DNA of 51,859 nucleotides, taken from Thermoleophilaceae bacterium (lineage in GTDB: Bacteria > Actinomycetota > Thermoleophilia > Solirubrobacterales > Thermoleophilaceae). The notes under the pieces were generated by a model. It ran no database searches, was not told the DNA's origin, and was given only the letters and a program-made list of their open reading frames with translations. The DNA lies in the NCBI GenBank assembly GCA_036378175.1, contig DASUWY010000053.1, forward strand, positions 1 through 51,859, read 5' to 3'. Both the position numbers and the translations under genes were made by a program. Positions 23,375 to 30,341 of the stretch are shown piece after piece; position 1 is the stretch's first letter; each line of letters starts with the position of its first letter.

Positions 23375-24037
23375 ATGGGAAGCCAGCGAGACAAGCAGGC
23401 CCTGTTTGAGGCGATCGCGGTGATGGGCAAGGCATTCGCCAGCCCTGTACGGCTTGAGTTGCTGGACCTGCTGGCCCAGGCCCCTCGCTCCGTAGAGGAG
23501 CTGGCCCGGTTGAGCGACCAGTCCACTGCCAACACCTCGCAGCACCTCCAGGCGCTGCATGCGGCTGGTCTCGCTACGCGCACGCGCGAAGGCACCCGCG
23601 TGCGCTACGAACTCGCCGGTGAGGACGCGCTCAGGCTGTGGCTGGCGCTACGTGAAACTTCGGCCCGCCAGCTCGCCGAAGTCGATCGGGCCGCCCGCCA
23701 CTACCTGGGCGACGAGGTCGAGGCGATCAGCCGGGACGAGCTCGTCAAGCGGCTGGCGAGCGGCGACATCGTGCTGATCGACGTGCGGCCCGAGGACGAG
23801 TACTCGGCGGGTCACATCGAGGGTGCGCGCTCAGTTCCCATCGCCGAGCTCGAGCGGCGCCTAGCCGAGCTGCCGGCCGATCGCGAGATCGTGGCCTACT
23901 GTCGCGGCCCATTCTGTGCCTATGCCCATGAGGCTGTGCGAAAGCTCCGCGCCGCCGGTCACGACGCGCGGCGCCTTGAAGAGGGCTGGCCCGAGTGGCG
24001 CCTGTTACGGAAGCGTTCAAGGCGGGTGCCGGCCTGA
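23375..24037 (+). CDS. ArsR winged-helix domain fused to rhodanese domain
   Basis: 220 aa from the ATG at 23375. Residues 10-95 are an ArsR winged helix (S-P-V-R-L-E-L-L-D-L-L, S-T-A-N-T-S-Q-H-L-Q-A-L); residues 125-215 are a rhodanese domain (L-I-D-V-R-P-E-D-E-Y, G-H-I-E-G-A-R) with the active loop Y-C-R-G-P-F-C-A-Y near 176-184. The catalytic cysteine can carry a persulfide, so the fusion may sense sulfane sulfur directly and release the operator in front of it. The genes it faces, an MBL-fold enzyme and an MFS transporter, fit that role. Confidence 0.93.
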   Translation: MGSQRDKQALFEAIAVMGKAFASPVRLELLDLLAQAPRSVEELARLSDQSTANTSQHLQALHAAGLATRTREGTRVRYELAGEDALRLWLALRETSARQLAEVDRAARHYLGDEVEAISRDELVKRLASGDIVLIDVRPEDEYSAGHIEGARSVPIAELERRLAELPADREIVAYCRGPFCAYAHEAVRKLRAAGHDARRLEEGWPEWRLLRKRSRRVPA

Positions 24038-24471
24038 TGTCCTGCTACCGGCAGCAAGCTCAGCTAGATGTGCCGCGCACGACGGTCTGGCAGTTGGTCG
24101 GCAATGTCGAGCGCCACCCCGAGTGGTGGCCGCGGGTGGTTGACGTGGCCTGCGACGGTCTCGAGGCCGGCTGCAGCTACCGGCAGGTACTCAAGTCGCC
24201 GATGGGTGTGATCGAAACCGATGTGTCGGTCGAGCGGCTTGAGGACTGCCATGAACTCTTGCTGCGCTGCCTCGACACCGGCACCTACACCCACTGGCTG
24301 ATCACGGACGCACAGGGCGGCACCTTCATCGATGCCGAGTTCGGCGTCGATCCGAAGACGGCTCGCGTGCGCGTTTTCGACCTGGTAGCCGGCAAACGCT
24401 ATTTCCGCCACTGGCTCGAGCAGTCAATCGAGGGACTGCGCCGCGCCGCGCGCGACGAGGTGACCGTATGA
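24037..24471 (+). CDS. SRPBCC-family protein
   Basis: 144 aa from the ATG at 24037, sharing a base with the stop of the ArsR-rhodanese gene (TGATG). SRPBCC marks: V-P-R-T-T-V-W-Q-L-V-G-N-V-E-R-H-P-E-W-W-P near residue 10 and a C-terminal amphipathic helix. Third member of this superfamily close by, here in the sulfur module. Probably translated with the regulator; ligand unknown. Confidence 0.85.
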   Translation: MSCYRQQAQLDVPRTTVWQLVGNVERHPEWWPRVVDVACDGLEAGCSYRQVLKSPMGVIETDVSVERLEDCHELLLRCLDTGTYTHWLITDAQGGTFIDAEFGVDPKTARVRVFDLVAGKRYFRHWLEQSIEGLRRAARDEVTV

Positions 24472-24529
24472 GAACCGTGTTCACCCCGCCGGCGACCCAG
24501 GCGAGCCGCGTTGTCCCGCGTCTCCCACG

Positions 24530-24561
24530 TGGACAGCATTTTCGGATCTGATGTGTCCGAA
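24530..24561 (+). repeat. Imperfect 32-bp direct repeat, left copy
   Basis: This 32-bp segment, running from TGGACAGC to GTCCGAA, recurs at 29714-29745 with 29 of 32 bases the same (differences at repeat positions 9, 12 and 24). It contains an internal TTCGGA...TCCGAA inverted repeat. It sits in a non-coding gap just after the sulfur module and marks the left edge of the loosely packed accessory stretch. Confidence 0.65.
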
Positions 24562-24584
24562 GACGGCGTGGCCGACCCACGCCG

Positions 24585-24791
24585 CTAGAGCCCCGGAATT
24601 TCCCCGCGGTCGCCTGGTTCGGCCGGCGGGACGCTCGTGCCGGCCGGGTCAGCGCCGCCAGCGTCTCGCTGTTCCGCTGAGGCCAGTTTCCTGGCGGCCT
24701 TCTTGGCCTGCTTTTCGACGCGCCGTTCGCGGAGCTTGTTCTCGCGGGCGCGCTTCGACATCGTGGTCTTCCTGTTGCCACTCGAGGCCAT
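24585..24791 (-). CDS. Small basic protein of unknown function
   Basis: 68 aa from the ATG at 24791 (AAGGGA about 7 bases upstream). A second Met at residue 11 starts M-S-K-R-A-R-E-N-K-L-R-E-R-R, a strongly basic helix (residues 11-42) followed by an acidic, Pro/Gly-rich tail. Small lysine/arginine-rich proteins of this type occur in actinobacteria without known function; nucleic-acid binding is possible. Same strand as, and downstream of, the cold-shock gene. Confidence 0.5.
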   Translation of the reverse strand: MASSGNRKTTMSKRARENKLRERRVEKQAKKAARKLASAEQRDAGGADPAGTSVPPAEPGDRGEIPGL

Positions 24792-24844
24792 GCGTGTTCC
24801 CTTCGTGGTCGAGGGTGCGCCGGCCGGTGGGCTGACGTTGTACA

Positions 24845-24870
24845 GAGAGGGGCCGCCGGGGCGGCCTCTC
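24845..24870 (-). terminator. GC-rich hairpin downstream of the cold-shock gene
   Basis: GGCCGC at 24851-24856 pairs with GCGGCC at 24861-24866 around a CGGG loop, and GAGA/TCTC extend the stem past a two-base bulge. It begins 23 bases after the stop of the minus-strand cold-shock gene. No T-run follows, so it may be a stabilising or Rho-assisted terminator rather than a classical one. Confidence 0.45.
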
Positions 24871-24893
24871 GAAACTGTGAGCCTGTGCGGCTT

Positions 24894-25097
24894 CTACAGC
24901 AGTTGGACGTTGACGGCCTTCGGTCCCTTGTCGCCGGCCTCGGCGTCATAGGAGATCTTGGCGCCCTCGGCGAGCGACCTGTAGCCATCGCCCACGATGC
25001 CGGAGTGATGGACGAACAGGTCCTTGCCCGCCTCATCCGGCGTGACGAAGCCGAAGCCCTTCTCGTCGCTGAACCATTTGACGGTTCCTGTTGGCAT
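24894..25097 (-). CDS. cspA: Cold-shock domain protein
   Basis: 67 aa from the ATG at 25097 with GGAGGAG a few bases upstream. Complete cold-shock domain: G-T-V-K-W-F at residues 4-9, K-G-F-G-F-V RNP1, and D-L-F-V-H RNP2. RNA chaperone that binds single-stranded nucleic acid. About 220 bases of non-coding DNA lie upstream before the heptad-repeat gene; a long 5' leader is common for csp genes but I see no specific thermosensor structure. Confidence 0.95.
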   Translation of the reverse strand: MPTGTVKWFSDEKGFGFVTPDEAGKDLFVHHSGIVGDGYRSLAEGAKISYDAEAGDKGPKAVNVQLL

Positions 25098-25346
25098 GTG
25101 CTCCTCCGTTTGTCTGTGCCGCGTACGCGGAGGATGCTGGTTCGAGCAACGACCTACGAGCGCCTGCACTTCTCGCTGGCGATAACACCAGCCTGTGCGT
25201 AGGAACGTAGCAAGTATCAGGTGCGACCAGCTTGGACCAGCGGGTGAAAGCCGAGTTCGCCCGCAATCTCGATCCCGCTACAGCAAGTAGGGGGTTCAGC
25301 GCCGAGCGAGTTACGCTTGGGCGTAGTCGAAGGAAGCCGATCGCTG

Positions 25347-26216
25347 ATGCACGTGGACGGAGATCCAGCCGAGGGCGTCGCCGCGTCTGCGGGTGACGCT
25401 CGGGAGCAGGCGCGCGAGTCGAGTGAGGTCGTTCGGGTGGCTCGCGAGCGTGAGCGCGTCGCCGCGGAGCGCGAGCAGATCGCCGATAAGCGGGAGCAGC
25501 TTGCCGAAGAGCGAGAGCGGCTCGCCCTGAGGCGCGAGCAGCTGACCCAGGCGCGCGAGAGACAGGCCGCGGGCCTGGACGAGCGCGAGGCGGCTGCCGA
25601 GAGGCGCGAGCGGCTGGCGGACGAGCGCGAGCGGATCGCGGAAGAACGCGAGCGGCTGGCGAACGAGCGCGAGCGCCTGGCGGACGAGCGCGACGTGACG
25701 GCGGACGAGCGAGAGCGGATCGCCAACCAACGCGAGGGCACTTCGGAGCAGCGCGAGCTGGAGCGTCACGAGCGCGACGAGGCCAAGCTCGAGCGGGAGC
25801 GGCAGGCTGAGCGCAGAGAGCGATCCGCGACCAGCCGAGAGATCGCCGGCGCCGAACGGCAAGAGATTGCCGGCGACAGGCGCGAGCACCTGGCAGACGA
25901 GCGGGACAGGATCGCTGACGAGCGCGAGCGTCTGGCAGACGCGCGCGAGCGCTCCGCCGATGAGCGGGAGCACATCGCGGACGAACGCGAAGGGACTGCC
26001 GAGCAGCGCGAGGTGGAGCGTAGGGAACGAGCGGCGGCGGCGGCCGAGCGGGAGCGACAGGGCCAGAGAAGAGAGCAGGCGCAAATCAACCGCGAGACCG
26101 CTGCCACCGAGCGCGAGGTGGCCAGGGAAGACCAGCCCGATGAGGAAGCAGGCGGGGTCGCGCGAGGGCAGGAGGCGAGGACGAAGCGGACTAACCCAGG
26201 AAGTCCGGCTAGCTAA
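25347..26216 (+). CDS. Heptad-repeat coiled-coil / single-alpha-helix protein
   Basis: 289 aa from the ATG at 25347 (a GTG at 25317 is in frame). After about 25 residues the chain is almost entirely E, R, A, L, D and Q in 7-residue steps such as E-R-L-A-D-E-R. This predicts one very long charged alpha helix or coiled coil, with no membrane segment, signal or catalytic motif. Two long segments match one another: each ends in R-E-G-T-(S/A)-E-Q-R-E-(L/V)-E-R and then E-R-E-R-Q, which points to internal duplication. The last 35 residues are less regular. Function unknown; a structural or scaffolding role is possible. Confidence 0.75.
   Translation: MHVDGDPAEGVAASAGDAREQARESSEVVRVARERERVAAEREQIADKREQLAEERERLALRREQLTQARERQAAGLDEREAAAERRERLADERERIAEERERLANERERLADERDVTADERERIANQREGTSEQRELERHERDEAKLERERQAERRERSATSREIAGAERQEIAGDRREHLADERDRIADERERLADARERSADEREHIADEREGTAEQREVERRERAAAAAERERQGQRREQAQINRETAATEREVAREDQPDEEAGGVARGQEARTKRTNPGSPAS
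25440..26080 (+). repeat. 21-bp-period coding repeat
   Basis: The DNA of the heptad-repeat gene shows degenerate tandem units of 21 bases around GCGAGCGGCTGGCGGACGA, each coding one heptad. Units are diverged, so the repeat is old or is held by selection on the heptad pattern. It is not a CRISPR array: units are adjacent, without spacers. Confidence 0.7.
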
Positions 26217-26411
26217 AGGCAGGCCGGTTCCCGAGCGAGGTCTTCCTTATGGAATCCGCTGGACTGGCCCCGTCCCACACTTGCGCTGCTACGCGCGCGA
26301 CGGTCGCGTACACCCACAACTCCCTCAGCCCAATGCTGCGGCGACCTGTGCGCGCTACGATCGATGCGATTCCCAGTCCAGTGGGAGTGCCCGGACAGGA
26401 AGCGATTCGCT

Positions 26412-26792
26412 ATGGCGGAAGCGGAGCCGAAGGATGCAGTCGGCCGAAGCGCCGGGCTGGTCGAGATCACCAACGCGATCGTGGCGCTGCACAAAGAGTT
26501 CTATGGCCGTGGACCGATCAAGGCCCGCAGCACGCTCGATCGCGACCTGCTGGTGGTGGTGCTCGAGGGTGGCTTTACCCAGGCCGAGCGAACGCTGTCG
26601 GAGTCGGGCCGATCGTCGGCGGTCGACCAGGCTCGCCACAACATGCAGGACGTGATCAAAGATCACTGGATCGCCGCCGTCGAACGGCTGTTGGGGCGCC
26701 AGGTGCGCTGCTTCTTGAGCGCCAGCGACCCGACCCAGGAGGTCCAGGTGGAAACGTTCCTGCTCGAGCCGACAGCCAGCTCGGGGTCCTAA
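26412..26792 (+). CDS. MpsC-family (DUF2294) protein, copy 1
   Basis: 126 aa from the ATG at 26412 (frame open to 26364). Matches the DUF2294/MpsC pattern: I-V-A-L-H-K-E-F-Y-G-R-G-P-I-K-A-R near residue 22, an aspartate-rich L-L-V-V-V-L-E-G-G-F-T strand, A-E-R-T-L-S-E-S-G-R, and a final V-E-R-L-L-G-R-Q-V plus V-Q-V-E-T-F-L-L-E-P. The family name comes from a Na+-translocating membrane-potential system in staphylococci. No mpsA or mpsB is present here. A related gene lies opposite. Confidence 0.8.
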   Translation: MAEAEPKDAVGRSAGLVEITNAIVALHKEFYGRGPIKARSTLDRDLLVVVLEGGFTQAERTLSESGRSSAVDQARHNMQDVIKDHWIAAVERLLGRQVRCFLSASDPTQEVQVETFLLEPTASSGS

Positions 26793-26844
26793 CGCTGCCG
26801 CTCGTAGTTCGAAACTGCCGCCAGCCCGAGCCGACGTCACAGCT

Positions 26845-27246
26845 TCAGGCCGGCCCCTCGTCCCTCTCCTGGTCGGAGCTCTCCACCTCCGGAGCGAGGC
26901 GGAAGAACTCGACCGCGAACGGCGGGTCTTCCACGTGGGTATCGCTCACAAACCCAATGACCCGCCTGCCTGTCATGTGCTCAACTGCGGCCGCGAACGT
27001 GGTCCGGATCGTTTCCTGAAACTGCTGGCGGACAGTGCGGATGTGATCGCTCGGCTGCCCCGCGTCGAGAAGTGTGCGCTCGTGCGTGAGCAGGCGGATG
27101 TCGAGCACGCAGATCACCATGTCGTCGACGAACAGGGTGCGCACCGCGGCGACCTCCTGGCCGTAGGCCTGCTCGTGGATGCCTCGGATCTCTTCTGAGA
27201 TCCGCCGTTCGATCTCCGCTGTTGGTTCGGTCTCGCGCGGGCTCAA
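26845..27246 (-). CDS. MpsC-family (DUF2294) protein, copy 2
   Basis: 133 aa; the likely start is a TTG at 27246 and no ribosome site is clear, so the N-terminus is uncertain. It shares with the convergent copy the order R-T-L-F-V-D-D-M-V, L-T-H-E-R-T-L-L-D-A-G, V-E-H-M-T-G-R-R-V-I-G-F-V-S-D and F-A-V-E-F-F-R-L-A-P. This copy is nearer the usual family consensus than the other one. The two genes converge with about 50 bases between. Confidence 0.8.
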   Translation of the reverse strand: MSPRETEPTAEIERRISEEIRGIHEQAYGQEVAAVRTLFVDDMVICVLDIRLLTHERTLLDAGQPSDHIRTVRQQFQETIRTTFAAAVEHMTGRRVIGFVSDTHVEDPPFAVEFFRLAPEVESSDQERDEGPA

Positions 27247-27486
27247 GGGAGCGCCTGAGTGGTTCGCCGCGCCAGCGCGCCACGACGGCCTATGACATTC
27301 ACAAGAAGCCTCTCTCTCTCAATGGCTGTCGCGCACGCCGATGCCCTGCATCGGCGACCGTGGGCCTGCCCGGTGCAGCCCCTGGCCCGTCGCTACCCCC
27401 CGAGGAGAGTGTTCACACCCCGCATTCAGCGGCGGTCCCGCACCGCCGGAGCGCGAAGAGTCCACTTTCCGACGGAAGCCGGCCGG

Positions 27487-27726
27487 CTAGCCATCAAGGC
27501 TTAGTGCAGCGCGCTGTTCGTCGTCTGCCGCCAATCGGCTGTGGCGCCGGGCGGCGTGCCGATGCTGCTCGGCAGCTTGCGGCTTGCCGTGCCGCTCCCA
27601 GAACTCGGCCGCTGTGAACTCCAGCCGACAAGCGCGTTCGTGCGCCGCGGCGGCTTGCCGGTAGGCGCGCATCGCTCGCTCGTGGGCCAGCGCCGCTCGC
27701 TCGCCCGGGGTGTCGCTCGGCCGCAT
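27487..27726 (-). CDS. Small helical protein of unknown function
   Basis: 79 aa from the ATG at 27726. Composition is Ala, Glu, His and Arg in a helical pattern: A-L-A-H-E-R-A, A-A-A-H-E-R-A, F-W-E-R-H-G-K-P-Q-A-A-E-Q-H-R. Similar small proteins with repeated H-E-R-A units and a W-x-x-H-G segment occur in actinobacteria, but I know no function. No strong ribosome site. Confidence 0.5.
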   Translation of the reverse strand: MRPSDTPGERAALAHERAMRAYRQAAAAHERACRLEFTAAEFWERHGKPQAAEQHRHAARRHSRLAADDEQRAALSLDG

Positions 27727-28282
27727 AGGCTCATCATCTCCGGTCTGCGTGCTGGATTCCAGCGACCGGGGCCGGCTGAGCCGTTCAGCGACGTCTACCT
27801 GTCTGCCGCTCGGCTCGGGTTGGGCGGCGTTTGTCTGCGGTCAGTTTTCGGCGCCTGCGGCTGCGCGCAAGCCGCTCACTGGCGTGGGTAAGGAGAACGC
27901 ACCATGACCGCATCAGCCGGGCGGGCACTCCGCCTCGTGCGAGAGATCGAACAACAGGGGGCAGACTGGTCGCGAACTGGGAGCGTGCACTACGCGCACG
28001 AGCCAGTCGAGCCGGTCGCCCCGCCGAGATGACCGAACTGATCAGAGTCCGCGCTGTAACGCCACTCGCCAGCCTCCGGCGCACATCACCCGACGCACCA
28101 TTCGCGAACCCGCGCACGCCTAACGCGGACGCGCAGCCGCCGCTCGCGTTCCGATGCCGCACTCCGGCTGTGCAGGGTTATGGCTCGTCGCTCCGTCGTC
28201 CCAAAGCAGGTGTGGGGCCGAGCTTGCTTGTGCTGGCTTGCGGCACGGGCCCAGCGCCGGTCTGTTTTGGACAACGCGCCGG
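27727..28282. other. Gene-poor stretch
   Basis: Apart from one small open frame at 27904-28032 I find no convincing gene on either strand. Longer frames that cross it have low-complexity Arg/Ser/Pro content, no ribosome sites and no recognised family. I see no tRNA, hairpin or palindrome that stands out. It may be eroded sequence within the accessory segment. Confidence 0.5.
27904..28032 (+). CDS. Possible 42-residue protein
   Basis: A short frame with an AAGGAG site at 27891-27896 before the ATG at 27904. It begins M-T-A-S-A-G-R-A-L-R-L-V-R-E-I-E and ends P-V-A-P-P-R. There is a short amphipathic helix, with W-S-R-T-G-S-V-H in the middle and a Pro-rich end. The ribosome site is the main support; no homologue is recognised and it may be chance. 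Confidence 0.35.
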   Translation: MTASAGRALRLVREIEQQGADWSRTGSVHYAHEPVEPVAPPR

Positions 28283-28759
28283 TCAGTCGGCGCTGAGCGG
28301 CGGGCCCAGGAGTGACATTCCGTGGCGTTCGAAGATCGCTGCGATCTCGTCACGGTCGAACGTCGCGGTTCTGGTCGCTGGGCCGAGGTCCTCGAAGAAC
28401 TTGTGCCCACCGCCCGGCGCGAACACGATGATGAGCTCGGCCGGCTGATCGGTGAGGTTCAGGAACGCATGGGGGAGGCCGGCGGGTAGGTAGGCGAAGC
28501 CGCCGGACTCGAGCGTGTGCTCCTGATCGCCGATTCTGACCTTGAAGCGACCAGCGATGACGTGGATCGTCTCGTCCTGGTGGTGGTGCACGTGAAGCGG
28601 TGGTCCGCCGTGCGGCGCGACCTCGCAGATGAAGTAGTCCAGCGCGCCCCCGGTGTCCTCGCCGGTGAGCTTGAACACGAGATCCCGGCCCGGGCCCGAT
28701 TGCAGTCGTAGGCCGTCGTCTGCAGCTAGGGCCTTAGGTGTGGTGGCGGTCGCTGTCAT
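28283..28759 (-). CDS. Cupin-domain protein
   Basis: 158 aa from the ATG at 28759 with GAGAGGA upstream. Cupin motif 1 is H-V-H-H-H-Q-D-E-T-I-H-V near residue 57 and motif 2 P-A-G-L-P-H-A-F near 92, giving three His and a Glu to bind a metal. C-terminal extension of about 45 residues. Divergent from a MarR regulator with a strong palindrome between, so probably its target. Candidate roles are quercetinase-like dioxygenase or sugar/aromatic binding; the substrate cannot be read from sequence. Confidence 0.88.
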   Translation of the reverse strand: MTATATTPKALAADDGLRLQSGPGRDLVFKLTGEDTGGALDYFICEVAPHGGPPLHVHHHQDETIHVIAGRFKVRIGDQEHTLESGGFAYLPAGLPHAFLNLTDQPAELIIVFAPGGGHKFFEDLGPATRTATFDRDEIAAIFERHGMSLLGPPLSAD

Positions 28760-28783
28760 TCGGTCCTCTCCTCTACGTTGTAC

Positions 28784-28825
28784 AGTATTTGCGTGATGCA
28801 AACACTATCGCGCTTATTTGCGCAA
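28784..28825. promoter_or_regulatory. MarR operator between the cupin and MarR genes
   Basis: AGTATTTGC at 28784-28792 and GCAAACACT at 28798-28806 are inverted (8 of 9 positions) around 5 bases. A second palindrome TTGCGCAA follows at 28818-28825. Both lie between the divergent cupin and MarR starts, as expected for MarR-family sites that control the regulator and its target together. Confidence 0.65.
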
Positions 28826-28838
28826 GTCAAGTAATTCG

Positions 28839-29348
28839 GTGCCTGACAGCGAGATCCCCACCACAGTCGGTGAGCCGCCCGAGCCGGATCCGTTCACGCC
28901 CGAGGAGTTCGCCGCGTGGCGAGGGATGCTGCGCGTCCATTCGGCCGTCTTTCGCGAGCTCGACCGTCAGCTGCGCGCCGAGCACGGCCTCGGAATCGAT
29001 TCGTATGGCGTGATGATCACCCTGGTGGGAGCGCCGGGGCGGAGGGTCTCGATTGGGGAGCTCGGACTGCGGCGGAACTTGAGTCCCAGCGGTATCTCGC
29101 GCTCGGTCGACCGGCTCACCAAGCTCGGGCTGGTCGAGCGCGCCCCCAACCCCGACGACCGGCGCGGCCTCCTCGTCGGCCTGACGACCAATGGCCTCCG
29201 GCGCCTCCGCGAAGCACAAGTCACCCACCACCGGATCGTGCGCGAGATGCTCCTAGCGCGCTTCGACCGACGCGACCTCAAGCGCCTCGGCGAACTCTGG
29301 GAAAAAGCCATGCCGGGCGCGATCTCCAGCTCCACCTGGCCGGTCTGA
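28839..29348 (+). CDS. MarR-family transcriptional regulator
   Basis: 169 aa from the GTG at 28839; a TTG at 28818 is in frame but lies in the operator. Winged helix at residues 45-110 with V-S-I-G-E-L-G-L-R-R-N-L-S-P-S-G-I-S-R-S-V-D-R-L and the wing L-V-E-R-A-P-N-P-D-D-R-R-G. Flanking helices would form the dimer. Likely responds to a small phenolic or similar ligand and represses the divergent cupin gene; this is typical of the family and not shown here. Confidence 0.92.
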   Translation: MPDSEIPTTVGEPPEPDPFTPEEFAAWRGMLRVHSAVFRELDRQLRAEHGLGIDSYGVMITLVGAPGRRVSIGELGLRRNLSPSGISRSVDRLTKLGLVERAPNPDDRRGLLVGLTTNGLRRLREAQVTHHRIVREMLLARFDRRDLKRLGELWEKAMPGAISSSTWPV

Positions 29349-29563
29349 GCAGCCGGCCGCCGTCCGGCCCCGAGCCAGAGCCATGCTCGCCACAAGGACA
29401 ATGCAAGGCTCGCCATCAAGACATGATCGCGACCCGCAATTCGCCAGGACCAGGGGTCTGCACCAAGCTGCCGGCGTGTGGACCCTCGCTCTAGATGCGC
29501 GGGGGGTCAGATCTGTATGCGTTTTGTACGCCGCGTGCCCCGAGGGACAAGCGCAAGAGCCAA

Positions 29564-29605
29564 GCCGACGGAGGGATTCGAACCCTCGACCCCCGCTTTA
29601 CGAGG
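29564..29605 (-). tRNA. 3' fragment of tRNA-Thr (CGT)
   Basis: On the minus strand the sequence runs from the anticodon loop C-T-C-G-T-A-A through a 5-base variable loop, a perfect T-arm (GAGGG, TTCGAAT, CCCTC) and the 3' acceptor strand CGTCGGC. Upstream of position 32 the anticodon-stem partner (expected CCGCT) and the whole D-arm are absent. It is therefore not a functional tRNA but the 3' half left by recombination, as at attachment sites of integrated elements. CCA is not encoded. Confidence 0.75.
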
Positions 29606-29713
29606 GAGAATTTGGGTGTCTGCGCGCGTCCAACGGAGAGCAGCTAGGACCATCAAAATCGCTGCAAACAGGCCAGTTTCGAGCCGCAGCTGATGATCTG
29701 CCCTCGCCCCGCT

Positions 29714-29745
29714 TGGACAGCGTTCTCGGATCTGATCTGTCCGAA
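29714..29745 (+). repeat. Imperfect 32-bp direct repeat, right copy
   Basis: Matches the segment at 24530-24561 in 29 of 32 bases. It is followed by a second TGTCCGAAA 11 bases after the first (29738-29746 and 29749-29757). It lies about 110 bp from the tRNA-Thr fragment, so the pair may mark the ends of a 5.2-kb insertion or be copies of a dispersed element. Confidence 0.65.
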
Positions 29746-29807
29746 ATGTGTCCGAAAGCGATCCTCATCGCAGCGTCGGTTGAGCTAGCGATGGCGCCGC
29801 CGGGCGC

Positions 29808-30341
29808 TCAGGCTGTTGCGAGTCTTGCCCGCAGGATCTGCGGGAGTTCGCGCCAGGGCCGGTCCAGGCGCTCGCCGTCGAGGAAGAAGGTGGGCGTCGC
29901 GTGGACTCCAGCTCTCCGGCCGCCCTCGATGTCGGCGAGGACGCGCTCTCGAAACGTGTGCTCGCGAAGGGCCGCGTCAGTCTCCGCTGGGTCGAGCCCG
30001 AGTCGCTCTGCCACCGAGAGTAGGTCGTCGTGCGTGAAACGCCCGCGGGGTGTAAGGAGCAGCGAATGTGCGTCCCAGAACTGCCCGTACAAGCCGGCCA
30101 GTTCCGAGAGCTCCGCCGCGAGGTCCGCTCGGGGATGGAGCGCAGGCACGGGGAAGTGGCGCCAGACCAAGCGGAGGCCGTCGAGGCGGTCCACGAGTGA
30201 CTTCACCGGTCGACTCGCTTGGTAGCAGTACGGGCATCCGAAATCCCCGTACTCGACGAGCGTCAGCTTAGGGCTGCTCGAGCCGGTGACGTGATCACGC
30301 TCTCCGACCGCGGGCAGGGTGCTTGACAGCGAGGCGTCCAT
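29808..30341 (-). CDS. DsbA-like thioredoxin-fold oxidoreductase
   Basis: 177 aa from the ATG at 30341 (frame open upstream without similarity). DsbA/FrnE-type fold: V-E-Y-G-D-F-G-C-P-Y-C near residue 30 with the CxxC site C-P-Y-C, a helical insert, and the cis-Pro loop A-T-P-T-F-F near 155. No signal peptide or lipobox, so it is probably cytoplasmic, unlike secreted DsbA. Thiol exchange or protection of cysteines is likely. Confidence 0.9.
   Translation of the reverse strand: MDASLSSTLPAVGERDHVTGSSSPKLTLVEYGDFGCPYCYQASRPVKSLVDRLDGLRLVWRHFPVPALHPRADLAAELSELAGLYGQFWDAHSLLLTPRGRFTHDDLLSVAERLGLDPAETDAALREHTFRERVLADIEGGRRAGVHATPTFFLDGERLDRPWRELPQILRARLATA

Larger units (their letters stand above)
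29349..29807. other. Intergenic region with tRNA fragment and direct repeat
   Basis: No protein gene is supported in this stretch. Open frames across it owe their apparent sequence (for example D-S-N-P-R-P-P-L-Y-E-G) to a tRNA 3' fragment read in the wrong sense. It holds the tRNA-Thr remnant and the right copy of the 32-bp repeat described separately. Confidence 0.7.

Noticed and set aside
25440-26080. Tandem 21-bp units looked like a CRISPR or satellite
   Set aside because: Units are contiguous, in frame and encode heptads of a long helix; no spacers and no cas genes.
27785-28162. 125-codon minus-strand frame in the gene-poor stretch
   Set aside because: Arg/Ala/Ser-rich, no ribosome site and no recognised family; not enough support.
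29383-30225. 280-codon plus-strand frame containing D-S-N-P-R-P-P-L-Y-E-G
   Set aside because: That peptide is the well-known false translation of a tRNA 3' region; the rest lies antisense to the DsbA-like gene.
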